Shown here: piece after piece, positions 1 to 7,288 of the stretch
How positions within the stretch are numbered: the stretch's first letter is position 1
Layout of the letters: the number at the start of each line of letters is the position of its first letter
NCBI GenBank assembly: GCA_035281845.1
Contig: DATEVL010000091.1
Location: forward strand, 1 to 19,055
Length of the DNA: 19,055 bases
Source: DATEVL01 sp035281845
GTDB taxonomy: Bacteria; Chloroflexota; Anaerolineae; Anaerolineales; E44-bin32
Direction of reading: 5' to 3'
The notes under the pieces: generated by a model
The model's database searches: none
Seen by the model: only the letters and a program-made list of their open reading frames with translations
Told to the model about the DNA's origin: nothing
Made by a program: the position numbers and the translations under genes

Positions 1-83
1 TCGGGCGCGCCCAGGGCGCAAGTCCCCGGCAGGGCCAAAAAGAGAGAAGAAAAGCCGGGCTCTTGAGGATGGCAGCCGGAAAG

Positions 84-1268
84 TCAGTCCGCCCGCAACG
101 CCTGGGCCAGGCGTCCCACCGCTTCGCCCATCCGCTCCGGCGCGACGTTGCTGAAGTTCAAGCGCAGCGCGTTGCGCGCTCCGCCGACAACGGCGAAGGC
201 CGCTCCTGGGATATAGGCGACCCTTCGATCGAGCGCCCGGCGAAAGCGATCCCAGGTATCCACGTCCGGCGCCAGGGTCATCCAGATGAAAAGCCCGCCT
301 TCCGGGCGAGTCCAATGGGCGTCCTCGCCGAAGTGTGCCTCGAGCTCGCCCAAGAGCGCGTCGCGTCGCTGGTGGTTTGCGCGGTTGAGCTGGTCCAGAT
401 GCGGCTCGAGCCTGCCCTGGCTGACGAAGCGGTGGACGGCGCGCTGAATCAGGCCGGACGACTCCAAATCGAGCGATTCGCGCAGGACGGTGATGCGGTC
501 GGCCAGCGCTGCCGGGGCGACGATCCAGCCTAGCCGCAAGGCCGGCGCGATCAACTTCGAAAACGACCCGATGTAGAACACCAGGCCGGCTTCGTCGTAG
601 GCCTTGATCGGCGACGCCGCCTCGCCCTCGAAACGCAGCGCCGAATAGGGGTCGTCCTCGATCAAGGGCACCCCGTGGGCCGCCGCCAGGCTTGCCGCCT
701 GTCTTCGTTTCTCGGGGGTGAGCGAAACGCCCAGCGGATTATGGAAGTCCGGGATCAGGATGATCAAACGCGGTCGGGGCTCGCGGCTCAGCGCTTCTTC
801 CAACGCCTCCATGTCGGCGCCAGTGGTCAGATCGGTGGGGATCGTCCGGACCTGCGCCCCGCGCCCGGCCGTCACCTGCTGGACTCCGGTGAACGTCACC
901 GCTTCGATCACTGCAGGGTCGCCGCGGTCGAGAAACAAGCGCGACAGGATCGCCAGCCCCTGCTGCGCGCCGCTGGTGATGAAGACCTGGTCGAGGGTGC
1001 AGGTAACCCCGCGACGCGCCATCCACTCGACGATCCACTGCCGCAAAGGCTCGTAGGGGGGGCTGTACTGGAGAGCGCGGGCGCCTTCGGTCTCAAGTAC
1101 CTCGTCCAGGCAAAGGCGCACTTCGGCCAGCGGCATCAAGCTGCTGGCGGGAAGGCCCCCTGCCAGGGATATGATCTTCGGGTCGACCGCCAACGCCAGC
1201 AATTCGCGCATGACGGAGCGCTGGAGGTCGGCCGATTCGGAGGCCAGATGGAGGGTGGGTGTGGTCAC
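84..1268 (-). CDS. PLP-dependent aminotransferase, 2-aminoadipate/MocR-like class I group
   Basis: A 394-residue fold-type I aminotransferase that transfers amino groups between an amino acid and a 2-oxoacid in the cytoplasm. Visible motifs are the LAGGLP segment near residue 36, SGAQQGL near 99-105, FHNPLG at 175-180, EDDPY at 204-208 and the PLP-binding lysine K238 in GSFSKLIAPALRLGW. These are typical of the LysN/2-aminoadipate transaminase group and of the catalytic half of MocR regulators, but there is no N-terminal winged-helix domain. The frame stays open upstream to 1448, which would overlap the preceding GTPase gene. I prefer the GTG at 1268 because it gives the usual family length and avoids the overlap; a weak AGGG lies about 12 bases upstream. 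It follows the GTPase by 73 bp on the same strand. Substrate cannot be told from sequence; branched-chain, aromatic and aminoadipate specificities all occur in this group. Confidence 0.9.
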   Translation of the reverse strand: MTTPTLHLASESADLQRSVMRELLALAVDPKIISLAGGLPASSLMPLAEVRLCLDEVLETEGARALQYSPPYEPLRQWIVEWMARRGVTCTLDQVFITSGAQQGLAILSRLFLDRGDPAVIEAVTFTGVQQVTAGRGAQVRTIPTDLTTGADMEALEEALSREPRPRLIILIPDFHNPLGVSLTPEKRRQAASLAAAHGVPLIEDDPYSALRFEGEAASPIKAYDEAGLVFYIGSFSKLIAPALRLGWIVAPAALADRITVLRESLDLESSGLIQRAVHRFVSQGRLEPHLDQLNRANHQRRDALLGELEAHFGEDAHWTRPEGGLFIWMTLAPDVDTWDRFRRALDRRVAYIPGAAFAVVGGARNALRLNFSNVAPERMGEAVGRLAQALRAD

Positions 1269-1319
1269 GTCGGAAATATCCCTAGCGGGGGTTTCCTTGA
1301 GGGAGCCGTCCCGCACGGG

Positions 1320-1325
1320 ATTATA
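1320..1325 (-). promoter_or_regulatory. possible -10 element (TATAAT) upstream of the aminotransferase
   Basis: A perfect TATAAT on the minus strand lies in the gap between the GTPase stop and the aminotransferase start, about 52 bases before the chosen GTG. I see no convincing -35 hexamer at 16-18 bp and no TGn extension, so it is only a candidate. A short GC hairpin (GCCGG arms) sits just before it. Confidence 0.3.
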
Positions 1326-1341
1326 AGCCGGGGGCCCGGCA

Positions 1342-2586
1342 TCACGCTTCGGGCGGTGGTGTGTCCTCGAGGATGAGCTCGACTTCGCGCTCGATTTCCC
1401 CCCGCCCCGGCCGCCGTCGGCCGCGCAGGTGCGCCACAAACGTTTCACCTACGGACCGAGAGATCCCCTGCAACCGCTCGCGCGACAGGCGTTCCCCGCG
1501 GTCGAACCAGGAGGCGGCGCCGTAGCCGAGGGCCGTGGTGGCGCCGGCGGCGACCCCGGCCGAAACCAGCCAGCCGGGAGGTCCGCCGAACTTGATCAGC
1601 TCGTAGAACAGCGAGCGCGCCATCAGGCCGATGCCGAAGGTGACCATGAGCTCTCGCGCCCGGGCCAGCGTGATGCGGTAACCATAGATGCGGGCCAGGG
1701 CCAGAACGAGCGCCGCTTGCACGCCCATCAACGGAATGAAGTCGAGCATCGGCAGCGGAGTGAGGGCGATGGCGGCGGCCGTGGAGGCCGCCCGTCGGAT
1801 GGCGGCTTTGGCCAACGTGGCGCGGTATGCGGGCAGCGCCTCCCCCAAAGCGGCGACGATCTCCGGCTCGCGTCTGGCAATCTCGGTCAGCAGCCGCTCG
1901 AGGCCGCCGCCGGTGCGGGCGCTGACCGGTACCACATCCTCAGTGCTGAGGCCCAGCACCTGTGCCGCCTTGCCGTGCGTCCTGGCGCGATCACCAGCCA
2001 CAGCGTCCATCTTGTTGAGGGCCACGACCCACGGTTTGCCGAAACCAGCCAGCTGCTGGAAAAGGTCTCTCTCCGGCACGCCGAGGGGGCGGGTGGCATC
2101 AAAGAGAATGACCAGGACATCGGCCCGGCGGGCGGCGTCGAGGGCACGGCCGAGGGCGTCTCCCATCTCGGGGCCCGCCCTGAGCCCTTCGGCTTCGCTC
2201 AGGGGAGCCTCCGTCGAAGGATCGGCCCCGGGCGTGTCGACGACGGCGAAGAGTCCGACGTCACCCTCTTGCGCGACGCGAGTGGTCCCCGGTTGCGGCC
2301 CGACCTGTGCCTGGTCCTTTTTGTCCAGGATCAAGTGGTTGTACAGCGTGGACTTGCCCGCGTTGGGGGGCCCGAGGATCGCCACCCGGCGCCGATCTCC
2401 GGCCGTGAGGCGAACGTGGGTCAACCCGGCCTCCAGCAGCCCACGCCAGCGCCGAAAGCTCCCCGGCAGCAAGCCGAAAATGCGGTTTAGGTCCCGCCGC
2501 CGTTCCGCAGGCAATGACTCCCAGCGGCGGCGGACGGGATCCGTCCAGCTTTCCGGTTGTTTCACCCGCCCCCCAGACCCGTCCAT
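1342..2586 (-). CDS. Era/EngA-like GTPase with hydrophobic C-terminal (YcjF/DUF697-like) domain
   Basis: A 414-residue TRAFAC-class GTPase. All G motifs are present: G1 GPPNAGKST (72-80), G2 PGTTR (99-103), G3 DTPG (117-120), G4 NKMD (191-194) and G5 SAR (222-224). After the G domain come hydrophobic stretches at about 268-304 and 328-350, recalling the DUF697/YcjF region of membrane-associated bacterial GTPases; this part of the call is less certain. Exact role unknown, perhaps ribosome- or membrane-linked. Residues 122-139, just after G3, are encoded by a 44-bp repeat shared with gatB (see the repeat entry), so the switch II loop appears lengthened. The ATG at 2586 has no Shine-Dalgarno but a TAGAAT box six bases upstream, suggesting a leaderless message. 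A GTG at 2565 preceded by a G-run is the alternative start. Confidence 0.85.
   Translation of the reverse strand: MDGSGGRVKQPESWTDPVRRRWESLPAERRRDLNRIFGLLPGSFRRWRGLLEAGLTHVRLTAGDRRRVAILGPPNAGKSTLYNHLILDKKDQAQVGPQPGTTRVAQEGDVGLFAVVDTPGADPSTEAPLSEAEGLRAGPEMGDALGRALDAARRADVLVILFDATRPLGVPERDLFQQLAGFGKPWVVALNKMDAVAGDRARTHGKAAQVLGLSTEDVVPVSARTGGGLERLLTEIARREPEIVAALGEALPAYRATLAKAAIRRAASTAAAIALTPLPMLDFIPLMGVQAALVLALARIYGYRITLARARELMVTFGIGLMARSLFYELIKFGGPPGWLVSAGVAAGATTALGYGAASWFDRGERLSRERLQGISRSVGETFVAHLRGRRRPGRGEIEREVELILEDTPPPEA
2177..2220 (-). repeat. 44-bp dispersed element inside the GTPase gene
   Basis: On the minus strand the element begins CCTTCGAC, has 26 variable bases and ends GGCTCAGGGC. 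Inside it CCCTGAGC and GCTCAGGG form an 8-bp stem. The same two ends with the same 26-base spacing occur in gatB at 5573-5616. It is translated in frame as GTPase residues of about 122-137, using a reading frame shifted by one base relative to the gatB copy. Confidence 0.75.
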
Positions 2587-2592
2587 GTCACG

Positions 2593-2598
2593 ATTCTA
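2593..2598 (-). promoter_or_regulatory. possible leaderless-type -10 element of the GTPase gene
   Basis: TAGAAT on the minus strand is separated from the ATG at 2586 by only six bases, so a start site seven bases downstream would fall on the A of the ATG. No clear -35 hexamer is present. This arrangement is typical of leaderless genes with a TANNNT -10 box; assignment is by inference only. Confidence 0.35.
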
Positions 2599-2621
2599 CG
2601 GTCCCGCCAGCCCATTTCCCC

Positions 2622-2910
2622 TGTGGATAAGCCCACCTAATCTGTGGATTACCCCCCTGCTTTGGGGATAGAACGCCCCTGCCTCGCTGCTCTCTTCCAT
2701 ATATATAGGGCTTCCACACGCTCCTTCCGCCACCCCTATGGGAACACTGCCAGCATGAGGCGTCCCGGCCAAATTCCTCCAGAAACCGCTCACAGCCGCC
2801 TGTGGAAGTCTTGAGGCCGAGGGCTACCGACCCGTGGGTGGCCTGGCCCCGAACACCGGCGCCTGTGGGCCCCTTTCACAGCTTCTCCTCGTCTTTCCAC
2901 ATTTCCCCAC
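2622..2910. other. DnaA-box cluster with AT-rich tract, possible replication origin or DnaA-binding site
   Basis: The 416-bp gap 2587-3002 has no credible gene. It holds a perfect DnaA box on the minus strand (TTATCCACA, 2622-2630), an 8-of-9 match (TAATCCACA, 2643-2651) and a 7-of-9 match (CTATCCCCA, 2663-2671). These three share orientation and are spaced 21 and 20 bp, about two helical turns. Next come an alternating AT tract (about 2699-2707) and weaker TCCACA-containing sites near 2710-2718, 2801-2809 and 2893-2901. This is the look of an origin or a DnaA-regulated site. Against it: no dnaA or dnaN nearby, and genes on both sides point the same way. Confidence 0.4.
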
Positions 2911-2948
2911 CCCCTACGACGACTACGACTTCCATTGTCCTTAGAACA

Positions 2949-2980
2949 AACACACGGGAGGAAAGTCCCTCCCGTGTGTT
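2949..2980 (-). terminator. Rho-independent terminator of glutamate dehydrogenase
   Basis: A perfect 13-bp inverted repeat (AACACACGGGAGG arms, 2949-2961 and 2968-2980) with a 6-base loop lies 22 bases past the gdh stop codon. On the minus strand the stem is followed by TGTTCTAAGG, a partly T-rich tail. Position, stem strength and tail orientation fit an intrinsic terminator for the minus-strand gene. Confidence 0.75.
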
Positions 2981-3002
2981 CCCGATTCGACGGAAGCAGC
3001 TC

Positions 3003-4277
3003 TTACAACCAGCCTCGAAACTCCATGGCCTGGACCACCCGATCAATGGCGACCATGTAGGCGGCGTCGCGCATCGAGACGCCCTTATCGAGCGACATCT
3101 CTAGCACGGCCTTGAAAGCCACACTCATCTTCTCGTCCAGACGGCCAAGGACCTCGTCCCGGCTCCAGTAGTAGTTCATGTCGTTCTGGACGCTCTCGAA
3201 GTACGAGACCGTCACGCCGCCGGCGTTGCACAGGAAATCGGGGATGATGAATACGCCCTTGGCTTCGAGCGCCTGGTCGGCCTGAGGGGTGGTCGGGCCG
3301 TTTGCGCCTTCGGCCACAATCCGCACGCGCGGGCCGATCTGGCCCACGGTGTCGCCGGTGATCTGGCCTTCGATGGCCGCCGGGATCAGAACGTCGACGT
3401 CTTGCGACCGCCAGGCGTCGGCCTCGTCGATGGCGTAGCCGGCCTGGCCGGCCTTGCTCTTGTCGACGGAGCCGTAGACGTCGGTGATCGTCTGCAGGAA
3501 GCGAGCGTCAACCCCGTCCTTCTTGAGGAAGGTATGCGAGGTCTGGTCGTCATGGTCCCAACAGGAGACGGCGACGACCTTCCCACCGAGCTGCTCGACA
3601 AAGCCCATGGCGGCGTACTGGGCGACGTTGCCGAAACCCTGGATGGAGGCTGACAGCTTGGACGAGTCCAGTTTCAGGTGGCGGAGAGCCTCGCGCAGGG
3701 TGTAGATCACCCCGTAGCCGGTGGCCTCGGTCCGCCCGAGCGAGCCGCCCGCCCCGACCGGCTTGCCGGTGATGACGCCCGGGGTGTAGGCCCCGACGAG
3801 CTTGGTGTACTCGTCCATCATCCAGCCCATCATCTTGGGCGAGGTGCCGACGTCCGGGGCCGGCACGTCCAATCGTGGGCCGATATTCTTCCAGATCTGG
3901 TCGATCCAGCCGCGGCATAACCGTTCCTGTTCGCCCAGGCTCAACGTGGCCGGGTCGACGGCGACTCCGCCCTTGCCGCCGCCCAGCGGGATGTCGGCGA
4001 CGGCGCACTTCCACGTCATCCACATCGCCAGGGCCCGGATCGTGTCGAGGGTCTCGCTGGGATGGAAGCGAATCCCGCCCTTGGCCGGCCCGCGGGCGTC
4101 GTTGTGTTGCACGCGGTAGCCGAAAAAGACGCTGATCGACCCGTCATCCATCCGCACCGGAATCTGGAAGCGGAATTCGCGCAGGGGCCAGCGCAGCACC
4201 GAGGAGACGCTGGGATCGAGATCGATCTTGCGGGCGGCGTTGTCGAACTGAGCCTGTGCCATCTCGAATGCATTCAC
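3003..4277 (-). CDS. gdhA: Glu/Leu/Phe/Val dehydrogenase family, glutamate dehydrogenase
   Basis: A 424-residue NAD(P)-dependent glutamate dehydrogenase that interconverts glutamate with 2-oxoglutarate and ammonia in the cytosol. Visible are KGGIRFHP with K66, K90 in MTWKCA, the catalytic lysine K102 in GGGKGG, D142 in PAPDVGT, the Rossmann glycine motif GFGNVA (214-219), and the NAGGVTVSYFE segment near the C-terminus. Length fits the hexameric bacterial class of about 420 residues. The start is GTG at 4277, supported by TGAGG eight bases upstream. The gene is monocistronic by appearance: a strong terminator follows and 182 bp separate it from gatB downstream of its promoter side. Cofactor preference (NAD or NADP) is not decided here. 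Leucine or valine dehydrogenase is less likely because those are shorter. Confidence 0.95.
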   Translation of the reverse strand: MNAFEMAQAQFDNAARKIDLDPSVSSVLRWPLREFRFQIPVRMDDGSISVFFGYRVQHNDARGPAKGGIRFHPSETLDTIRALAMWMTWKCAVADIPLGGGKGGVAVDPATLSLGEQERLCRGWIDQIWKNIGPRLDVPAPDVGTSPKMMGWMMDEYTKLVGAYTPGVITGKPVGAGGSLGRTEATGYGVIYTLREALRHLKLDSSKLSASIQGFGNVAQYAAMGFVEQLGGKVVAVSCWDHDDQTSHTFLKKDGVDARFLQTITDVYGSVDKSKAGQAGYAIDEADAWRSQDVDVLIPAAIEGQITGDTVGQIGPRVRIVAEGANGPTTPQADQALEAKGVFIIPDFLCNAGGVTVSYFESVQNDMNYYWSRDEVLGRLDEKMSVAFKAVLEMSLDKGVSMRDAAYMVAIDRVVQAMEFRGWL

Positions 4278-4421
4278 CGCGATTGCCTCACTAGATTGGA
4301 TGTCATCGAGCGATTCTGCTTTGGCCCCGCTGCGGCGAGGCCTCGGCTACCGCCTCGGCCACGCCTGCACGGGGGACCAGCGCCAGTAGCGTTCTGCCTG
4401 GGCCTCGGCCGGCCTAGCTGC

Positions 4422-4451
4422 ACTGGCCACCGACCACCGACCACTGACCAC
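4422..4451 (-). repeat. heptad repeat just after the gatB stop codon
   Basis: On the minus strand, starting eight bases past the gatB TGA, there are four degenerate 7-bp units of the type GGTCAGT, GGTCGGT and GGCCAGT. The same family occurs after the stop codons of the aminotransferase ending at 6054 and of tadC ending at 13936, in the same direction relative to the gene. No coding role is visible. Confidence 0.75.
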
Positions 4452-4459
4452 GTCTTCCA

Positions 4460-5965
4460 TCAATTCTTCTCGTCCGCTTCCAGAAACGCCTGCAGCCGGG
4501 CCTGGACCAACGCGGGCTTCGCCCGGCCGCCGGCATGGCGCATTACTTGCCCGAATAACCACTGCCCCACAGCCGTCTTCCCCTGGCGGTATTGCCGGAC
4601 CTGCTCGGGATTCTCGGCCAAGACCTGGATGACCAGGCGATCGACGGCGTCCGTGTCGCTGACCTGGGCCAACCCCTCCGCCTCGACGATGGTCGAGGGT
4701 CGGCCGCCCTGCTGGAAGAGTCGTTGCAGGAGCGCCTTGCCGGTCGTCGGGCTGATGTAGTCGCCCTCGACCATGGCGACGAGCTCGGCCAAGGCGGCCG
4801 GCCCCACCCGGCAGGCGTCGATCTCGGTGGCCGCGGCGTGCAGCAAGGCGAACAACTCGCCGGTGACCCAGTTGGCGATTTTCGACGGAGCGACGGCCGG
4901 TGCGGCCGAGGCCGCCCGCTCGAAGTAATCGGCGACGTGGGCGTCCTCGACCAATTGAGCGGCGAGGCGTGGCGAGAGAGCGAGCGTCTCGACCAAGCGG
5001 CGGCGGCGCTTCTCGGGCACCTCGGGGAGCGACTGGCGCACGCGCTCGAGCCAGGCCGCATCGACGCGCAGCGGCGGCAGGTCCGGCTCGGGGAAATAGC
5101 GGTAATCATGAGCGTCTTCTTTGTCGCGCTGCGGCAGGGTACGTCCGCCCACATCGTCCCAGCCGCGAGTCTCTTGCTCGACCGGGCGGCCCTCCGTCAG
5201 CAAGCGGCCCTGGCGCTCGATTTCGAAGGCGACGGCGCGGGCCATGGCGCGGAATGAATTCAGATTCTTGATCTCGGTGCGCGTCCCGAGCGTTGGCTGC
5301 CCCACCGGGCGTAGGGAGATATTGGCCTCGAAACGGATGGCGCCCTTCTCCATATCGCCGGAGGTCACCTCCAGCGTCCGTAGGAGAGAACGCAGCTCGG
5401 TGGCGAAGGCCTTGGCCTCCTCGAGCGAGAGCAGTTCGGGCTCGGTGACGATCTCCAGCAGGGGGACGCCCGAGCGGTTGTAGTCGACGAGCGAGCTGTG
5501 GTCGCGATGGACGAGCTTGCCGGTATCTTCCTCCAGGTGGACCCGCCGGATGGGAACGCGCCGCTCGTGCCTGCCCTGAGCCGTAGCCCCGAGCGGAGCG
5601 AGGGGGAAGTCGAAGGGCCTGGTTTCGGGGACCGCCAGGGAGCCGCCGGTGGCGAGCGGGGCTTCGTACTGCGAGATCTGGAACCCTTTGGGAAGGTCCG
5701 GATAGAAATAGTTCTTGCGGGCGAAGAGACTGCGCTCGGCGACCGTGCTGCCCAGCGCCAGGGCAACGCGCAGCGCCAGCTCGACGGCTCGCTGGTTGAG
5801 GACCGGAAGGGTGCCGGGCATCCCGGTGCACACCTCGCACACGGCGCGGTTAGGTTCGCTTTCGGTCGGGTCGACGACCGGGCAGCCGCAGAACATCTTG
5901 GTGCGCGTCAGGAGTTCGACGTGCACCTCGAGGCCGATGATAGGCTCGAAAGGGGGAGGGGGCAT
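4460..5965 (-). CDS. gatB: Asp-tRNA(Asn)/Glu-tRNA(Gln) amidotransferase subunit B
   Basis: GatB is the ATP-dependent subunit of GatCAB that activates the carboxyl of mischarged Glu-tRNA(Gln) or Asp-tRNA(Asn) and binds the tRNA. The 501 residues begin with IIGLEVHVEL, followed by zinc-site cysteines C26, C28, C43 and C46, KNYFYPDLPKGFQISQ (84-99), HLEEDTGKL (143-151), the NRSG..LLEIVTEP segment, DYRYFPEPD, and a C-terminal YqeY-like tail. Compared with my recollection of Staphylococcus GatB, the segment between ISQY and HLEED is about 16 residues longer; the extra part (about 116-134) coincides with a 44-bp dispersed repeat. The ATG at 5965 has no clear Shine-Dalgarno, and a large inverted repeat lies just upstream. 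Partner genes gatA and gatC are at 17198-19001, so the trio is split. Confidence 0.97.
   Translation of the reverse strand: MPPPPFEPIIGLEVHVELLTRTKMFCGCPVVDPTESEPNRAVCEVCTGMPGTLPVLNQRAVELALRVALALGSTVAERSLFARKNYFYPDLPKGFQISQYEAPLATGGSLAVPETRPFDFPLAPLGATAQGRHERRVPIRRVHLEEDTGKLVHRDHSSLVDYNRSGVPLLEIVTEPELLSLEEAKAFATELRSLLRTLEVTSGDMEKGAIRFEANISLRPVGQPTLGTRTEIKNLNSFRAMARAVAFEIERQGRLLTEGRPVEQETRGWDDVGGRTLPQRDKEDAHDYRYFPEPDLPPLRVDAAWLERVRQSLPEVPEKRRRRLVETLALSPRLAAQLVEDAHVADYFERAASAAPAVAPSKIANWVTGELFALLHAAATEIDACRVGPAALAELVAMVEGDYISPTTGKALLQRLFQQGGRPSTIVEAEGLAQVSDTDAVDRLVIQVLAENPEQVRQYRQGKTAVGQWLFGQVMRHAGGRAKPALVQARLQAFLEADEKN
5573..5616 (-). repeat. 44-bp dispersed element inside gatB
   Basis: Minus-strand ends CCTTCGAC and GGCTCAGGGC enclose 26 bases, exactly as in the GTPase copy at 2177-2220. 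It is read in frame as roughly PFDFPLAPLGATAQG (residues 117-131 of GatB). The extra protein length relative to GatB elsewhere matches this stretch, which argues for insertion rather than chance. Confidence 0.8.
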
Positions 5966-5973
5966 CTGGGACT

Positions 5974-6050
5974 AGTTGCCAGTGATCAGTGGCCAGTGGC
6001 CAGTGAGGAACAGACGCGCTCTCGCCACTGGCCACTGGCAACTGGCAACT
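5974..6050. repeat. 27-bp inverted repeat built from heptads, between gatB and aminotransferase
   Basis: Arms 5974-6000 and 6024-6050 match at 24 of 27 positions when one is reversed, with a 23-base spacer. Each arm consists of GCCAGTT/GCCAGTG-type heptads of the same family as the repeats at 4422 and 13941. On the minus strand it starts three bases after the aminotransferase TGA and ends eight bases before the gatB ATG. The transcript would fold into a long hairpin that could terminate, stabilise or uncouple the two genes. Confidence 0.85.
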
Positions 6051-6053
6051 TCT

Positions 6054-7214
6054 TCATCCGTGCCGTTCCATGAAGCGGTGGATCCGCTCGAGCGCTTCTT
6101 CGAGCTTCTCGTAGGCCGTGGCGTACGAGCATCGGACGAAGCCCCCGTCGGCGCCGAAGGCGTTTCCCGGGATGACGGCGACGCGCTCCTCCTGCAGCAG
6201 GCTTTCGGCGAAGGCCTCATCCGTCAGACCGCTGGCAGAGATCGAGGGGAAGGCATAGAACGCGCCGAGCGGTTCGAACGTCGGCAGGCCGAGCTGGTTC
6301 AGTCCGGCGACGATCAACCGCCGCCGCCGGTCGTACTCGGCCACCATGGCCTGCACGTGCTCCTCGCCGTCCGTCAAGGCGTGAACGGCGGCGGCCTGGG
6401 ACATCGTCGGCGCCGACATGATCGTGTACTGATGGACCTTGCGCATCTCAGCCAGGACCGGCGCCGGCGCGGCGGCGTAACCGATGCGCCAGCCGGTCAT
6501 GGCATAGTCCTTGGAAAAGCCCCCCAGCGTGATCGTGCGCGGCAGCATGCCGGGCAGCGCGGCGAAGCAGACGTGCTGGTGAGCGCCGTAAACGAGGCGA
6601 TCGTAGATCTCATCGGAGATGACCAGCAGGTCGCGACGGTGGGCGACATCGGCCAGGGCCAGCAGGTTCTCGCGCGACATCACCGCGCCGGTTGGATTGT
6701 TGGGGTAGCCGATGAGCAAGGCCTTGGTGCGCGGCGTGATCAGCGCTTCGACGGCCTCGGCCCGCGCCTGGAAGGCGTCTTCGACGCGAGTGGCCAACGG
6801 CACAGGCGTGCCCCCGGCGAAGACGACCTCCGGCTGGTAGGCGACGAAGCACGGGGTGGGGACGATGACCTCATCGCCCGGGTCGAGGACGGCCGCCAGC
6901 GCCAGGTACAGCGCCTCCGATACGCCGACGGTGATCAGGATTTCGCTGCGAGCGTCGTAAGGGACGCCGTAGCGTCGCTGCAGATGCTCGGCCACCGCCT
7001 GGCGCAACTCGATCGTGCCCGAGTTGGAGGTGTAATGCGTGTCGCCGTGCTCGAGCGCGCGGATGCCGGCTTGCAGGATCGGAGCCGGTGTGACGAAATC
7101 CGGTTCGCCGATCCCGAGGGAGATGACGTCCTCCATGGTAGCGGCGATGTCGAAGAAGCGGCGGATTCCGGACGGAGCGACGGCGGCGACTCGGCGCGAG
7201 ACGAAGTCACGCAT
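6054..7214 (-). CDS. class I/II pyridoxal-phosphate aminotransferase (aspartate aminotransferase family)
   Basis: A 386-residue cytoplasmic aminotransferase. Motifs in order: LGIGEPDF (33-40), HYTSNSGTIELR (60-71), VGVSEAL near 97, YPNNPTG (170-176), SDEIYDRLVY (200-209) and the PLP lysine K235 in GGFSKDYAMTGWRIGY. The C-terminal FVRCSYA holds the arginine that binds the substrate carboxylate in this fold. The family includes Asp, Ala and aromatic aminotransferases; substrate is not decided. The ATG at 7214 is preceded by GGAGGG about 11 bases upstream, slightly far but acceptable. The 28-bp palindromic repeat and a 71-residue hypothetical gene lie upstream, and gatB follows after 88 bp filled almost entirely by the inverted repeat. 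Confidence 0.93.
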   Translation of the reverse strand: MRDFVSRRVAAVAPSGIRRFFDIAATMEDVISLGIGEPDFVTPAPILQAGIRALEHGDTHYTSNSGTIELRQAVAEHLQRRYGVPYDARSEILITVGVSEALYLALAAVLDPGDEVIVPTPCFVAYQPEVVFAGGTPVPLATRVEDAFQARAEAVEALITPRTKALLIGYPNNPTGAVMSRENLLALADVAHRRDLLVISDEIYDRLVYGAHQHVCFAALPGMLPRTITLGGFSKDYAMTGWRIGYAAAPAPVLAEMRKVHQYTIMSAPTMSQAAAVHALTDGEEHVQAMVAEYDRRRRLIVAGLNQLGLPTFEPLGAFYAFPSISASGLTDEAFAESLLQEERVAVIPGNAFGADGGFVRCSYATAYEKLEEALERIHRFMERHG

Positions 7215-7244
7215 GGGTTAGCGGCCCTCCGTAGCTCCCCGCGT

Positions 7245-7272
7245 GTAGGGGCACGGCGTGCCGTGCCCCTAC
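7245..7272. repeat. 28-bp palindromic dispersed repeat, copy 1
   Basis: Arms GTAGGGGCACGG (7245-7256) and its reverse complement (7261-7272) flank the loop CGTG. The whole 28-mer recurs exactly, in reverse orientation, at 15816-15843. Here it lies 16 bases past the stop of the 71-residue gene and upstream of the aminotransferase. Confidence 0.9.
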
Positions 7273-7288
7273 GCTCGCGGGGGGCTGG

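Noticed and set aside
739..1038. Long open frames on the opposite strand or in other frames of real genes
   Set aside because: In GC-rich DNA the antisense and shifted frames of a coding region stay open by codon bias; none shows a recognisable motif, whereas the chosen frames carry full enzyme signatures.
2596..2793. 65-codon minus-strand frame in the DnaA-box region
   Set aside because: No protein-like pattern, and it covers the DnaA boxes and AT tract.
4422..4451. Tandem heptads as a CRISPR array or microsatellite within a gene
   Set aside because: Units are 7 bp with no spacers, and they lie outside genes; they fit a short dispersed repeat family instead.
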